A stretch of 6,359 nucleotides of DNA from an uncultured Clostridia bacterium (lineage in GTDB: Bacteria; Bacillota; Clostridia; TANB77; CAG-508), in assembly GCA_934167135.1 (NCBI GenBank), contig CAKPKI010000095.1, positions 1-6,359 of the forward strand, read 5' to 3'. A model generated the notes under the pieces. It was not told where the DNA came from. It saw only the letters and a program-made list of their open reading frames with translations, and did no database searches. Shown here one piece after another: positions 6,193 to 6,359 of the stretch. Position 1 is the first letter of the stretch. Each line of letters begins with the position of its first letter. Made by a program: the position numbers and the translations under genes.

Positions 6193-6359
6193 ATGTCAAA
6201 CGATACATTTACACAACTGCAAGAAGGCCTAACAACTGCATATATTGACGGTACAGCCGCTGCCAATCTGGCATACAAGCCAGCCTTCGTGTCGAATAAT
6301 CCGGAAGAGGGCAAGAAAGTTATTTCCGTCATAGAAGATGAGCTGATGAAGTGTGACCA
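6193..6359 (+). CDS. N-terminus of a DUF3427-type DEAD/DEAH helicase (3' partial)
   Basis: Only the first 55 codons are present. The start ATG has GGAG (6183-6186) 6 nt upstream. The pattern LQEGLTTAYID (residues 9-19), then YKPAFVSNN, then GKKVISVIEDELMKC is what I recall from the N-termini of DUF3427 helicases. In that family it leads into a PLD-like nuclease domain, then helicase domains, then DUF3427. None of those later domains is inside the window, so neither catalytic residues nor intactness can be judged. Family members are often found in bacterial defence neighbourhoods. The G+C content (75 of 167 bases, 45%) is well above the hamAB and HEPN genes, and similar to the left-edge gene, so this may be part of the older background. 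The minus-strand RNA gene is divergent from it, with about 63 nt between that promoter's -35 box and this start. Confidence 0.6.
   Translation, partial: MSNDTFTQLQEGLTTAYIDGTAAANLAYKPAFVSNNPEEGKKVISVIEDELMKCD

Noticed and set aside
6126..6332. Minus-strand open frame opposite the helicase start
   Set aside because: It is antisense to the plus-strand gene, which has a good start and a familiar N-terminus, and it would run into the small RNA promoter.

Overview
The window looks like low-GC Firmicutes DNA, most likely a gut-type Clostridia/Lachnospiraceae genome. The grounds are A+T-rich genes, strong GGAGG-type ribosome binding sites and tight same-strand packing. The taxon is an inference from style only. 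All protein genes read on the plus strand. Hand counts give about 44-45% G+C at both edges (1-180 and 6193-6359), against about 23-38% in single lines sampled from the interior. This suggests an A+T-rich accessory cassette set into a different background.

Layout: (1) 1-231 is the 3' end of an unrecognised gene that begins outside the window. (2) 215-1150 and 1163-3370 form a two-gene Hachiman anti-phage system: HamA, a DUF1837-type nuclease effector, and HamB, a superfamily 2 helicase sensor. (3) 3503-4684 and 4688-5776 are a second tightly coupled pair: a ParB/DGQHR/DUF262-like protein carrying DGLQRT, and a protein with a C-terminal HEPN-like domain carrying an R-x4-H ribonuclease motif. 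I do not recognise this pair as a named system. (4) 5777-6192 has no intact protein gene. It holds a small hairpin, a 67-codon open frame with no start codon that looks like a gene remnant, and, on the minus strand, a compact non-coding RNA gene. That RNA gene has a textbook promoter (TTGACA, 17 nt, TATAGT), a predicted first nucleotide that is also the first nucleotide of a 7-bp closing stem, and a U-run straight after the stem's other half. (5) 6193-6359 is the first 55 codons of a protein resembling the N-terminus of DUF3427-type DEAD/DEAH helicases with a PLD-like domain. It runs off the window.

The region reads as a defence island. Hachiman is expected to sense aberrant DNA through HamB and release HamA to degrade DNA. 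The second pair combines a DNA-associated ParB-like fold with a probable RNase, which fits an abortive-infection or toxin-antitoxin arrangement, but that role is inferred. The ncRNA lies downstream of the HEPN gene and is transcribed toward it. Whether it belongs to that pair, to the flanking helicase gene, or to neither cannot be decided here. The most novel candidates are the ncRNA and the DGLQRT/HEPN pair.
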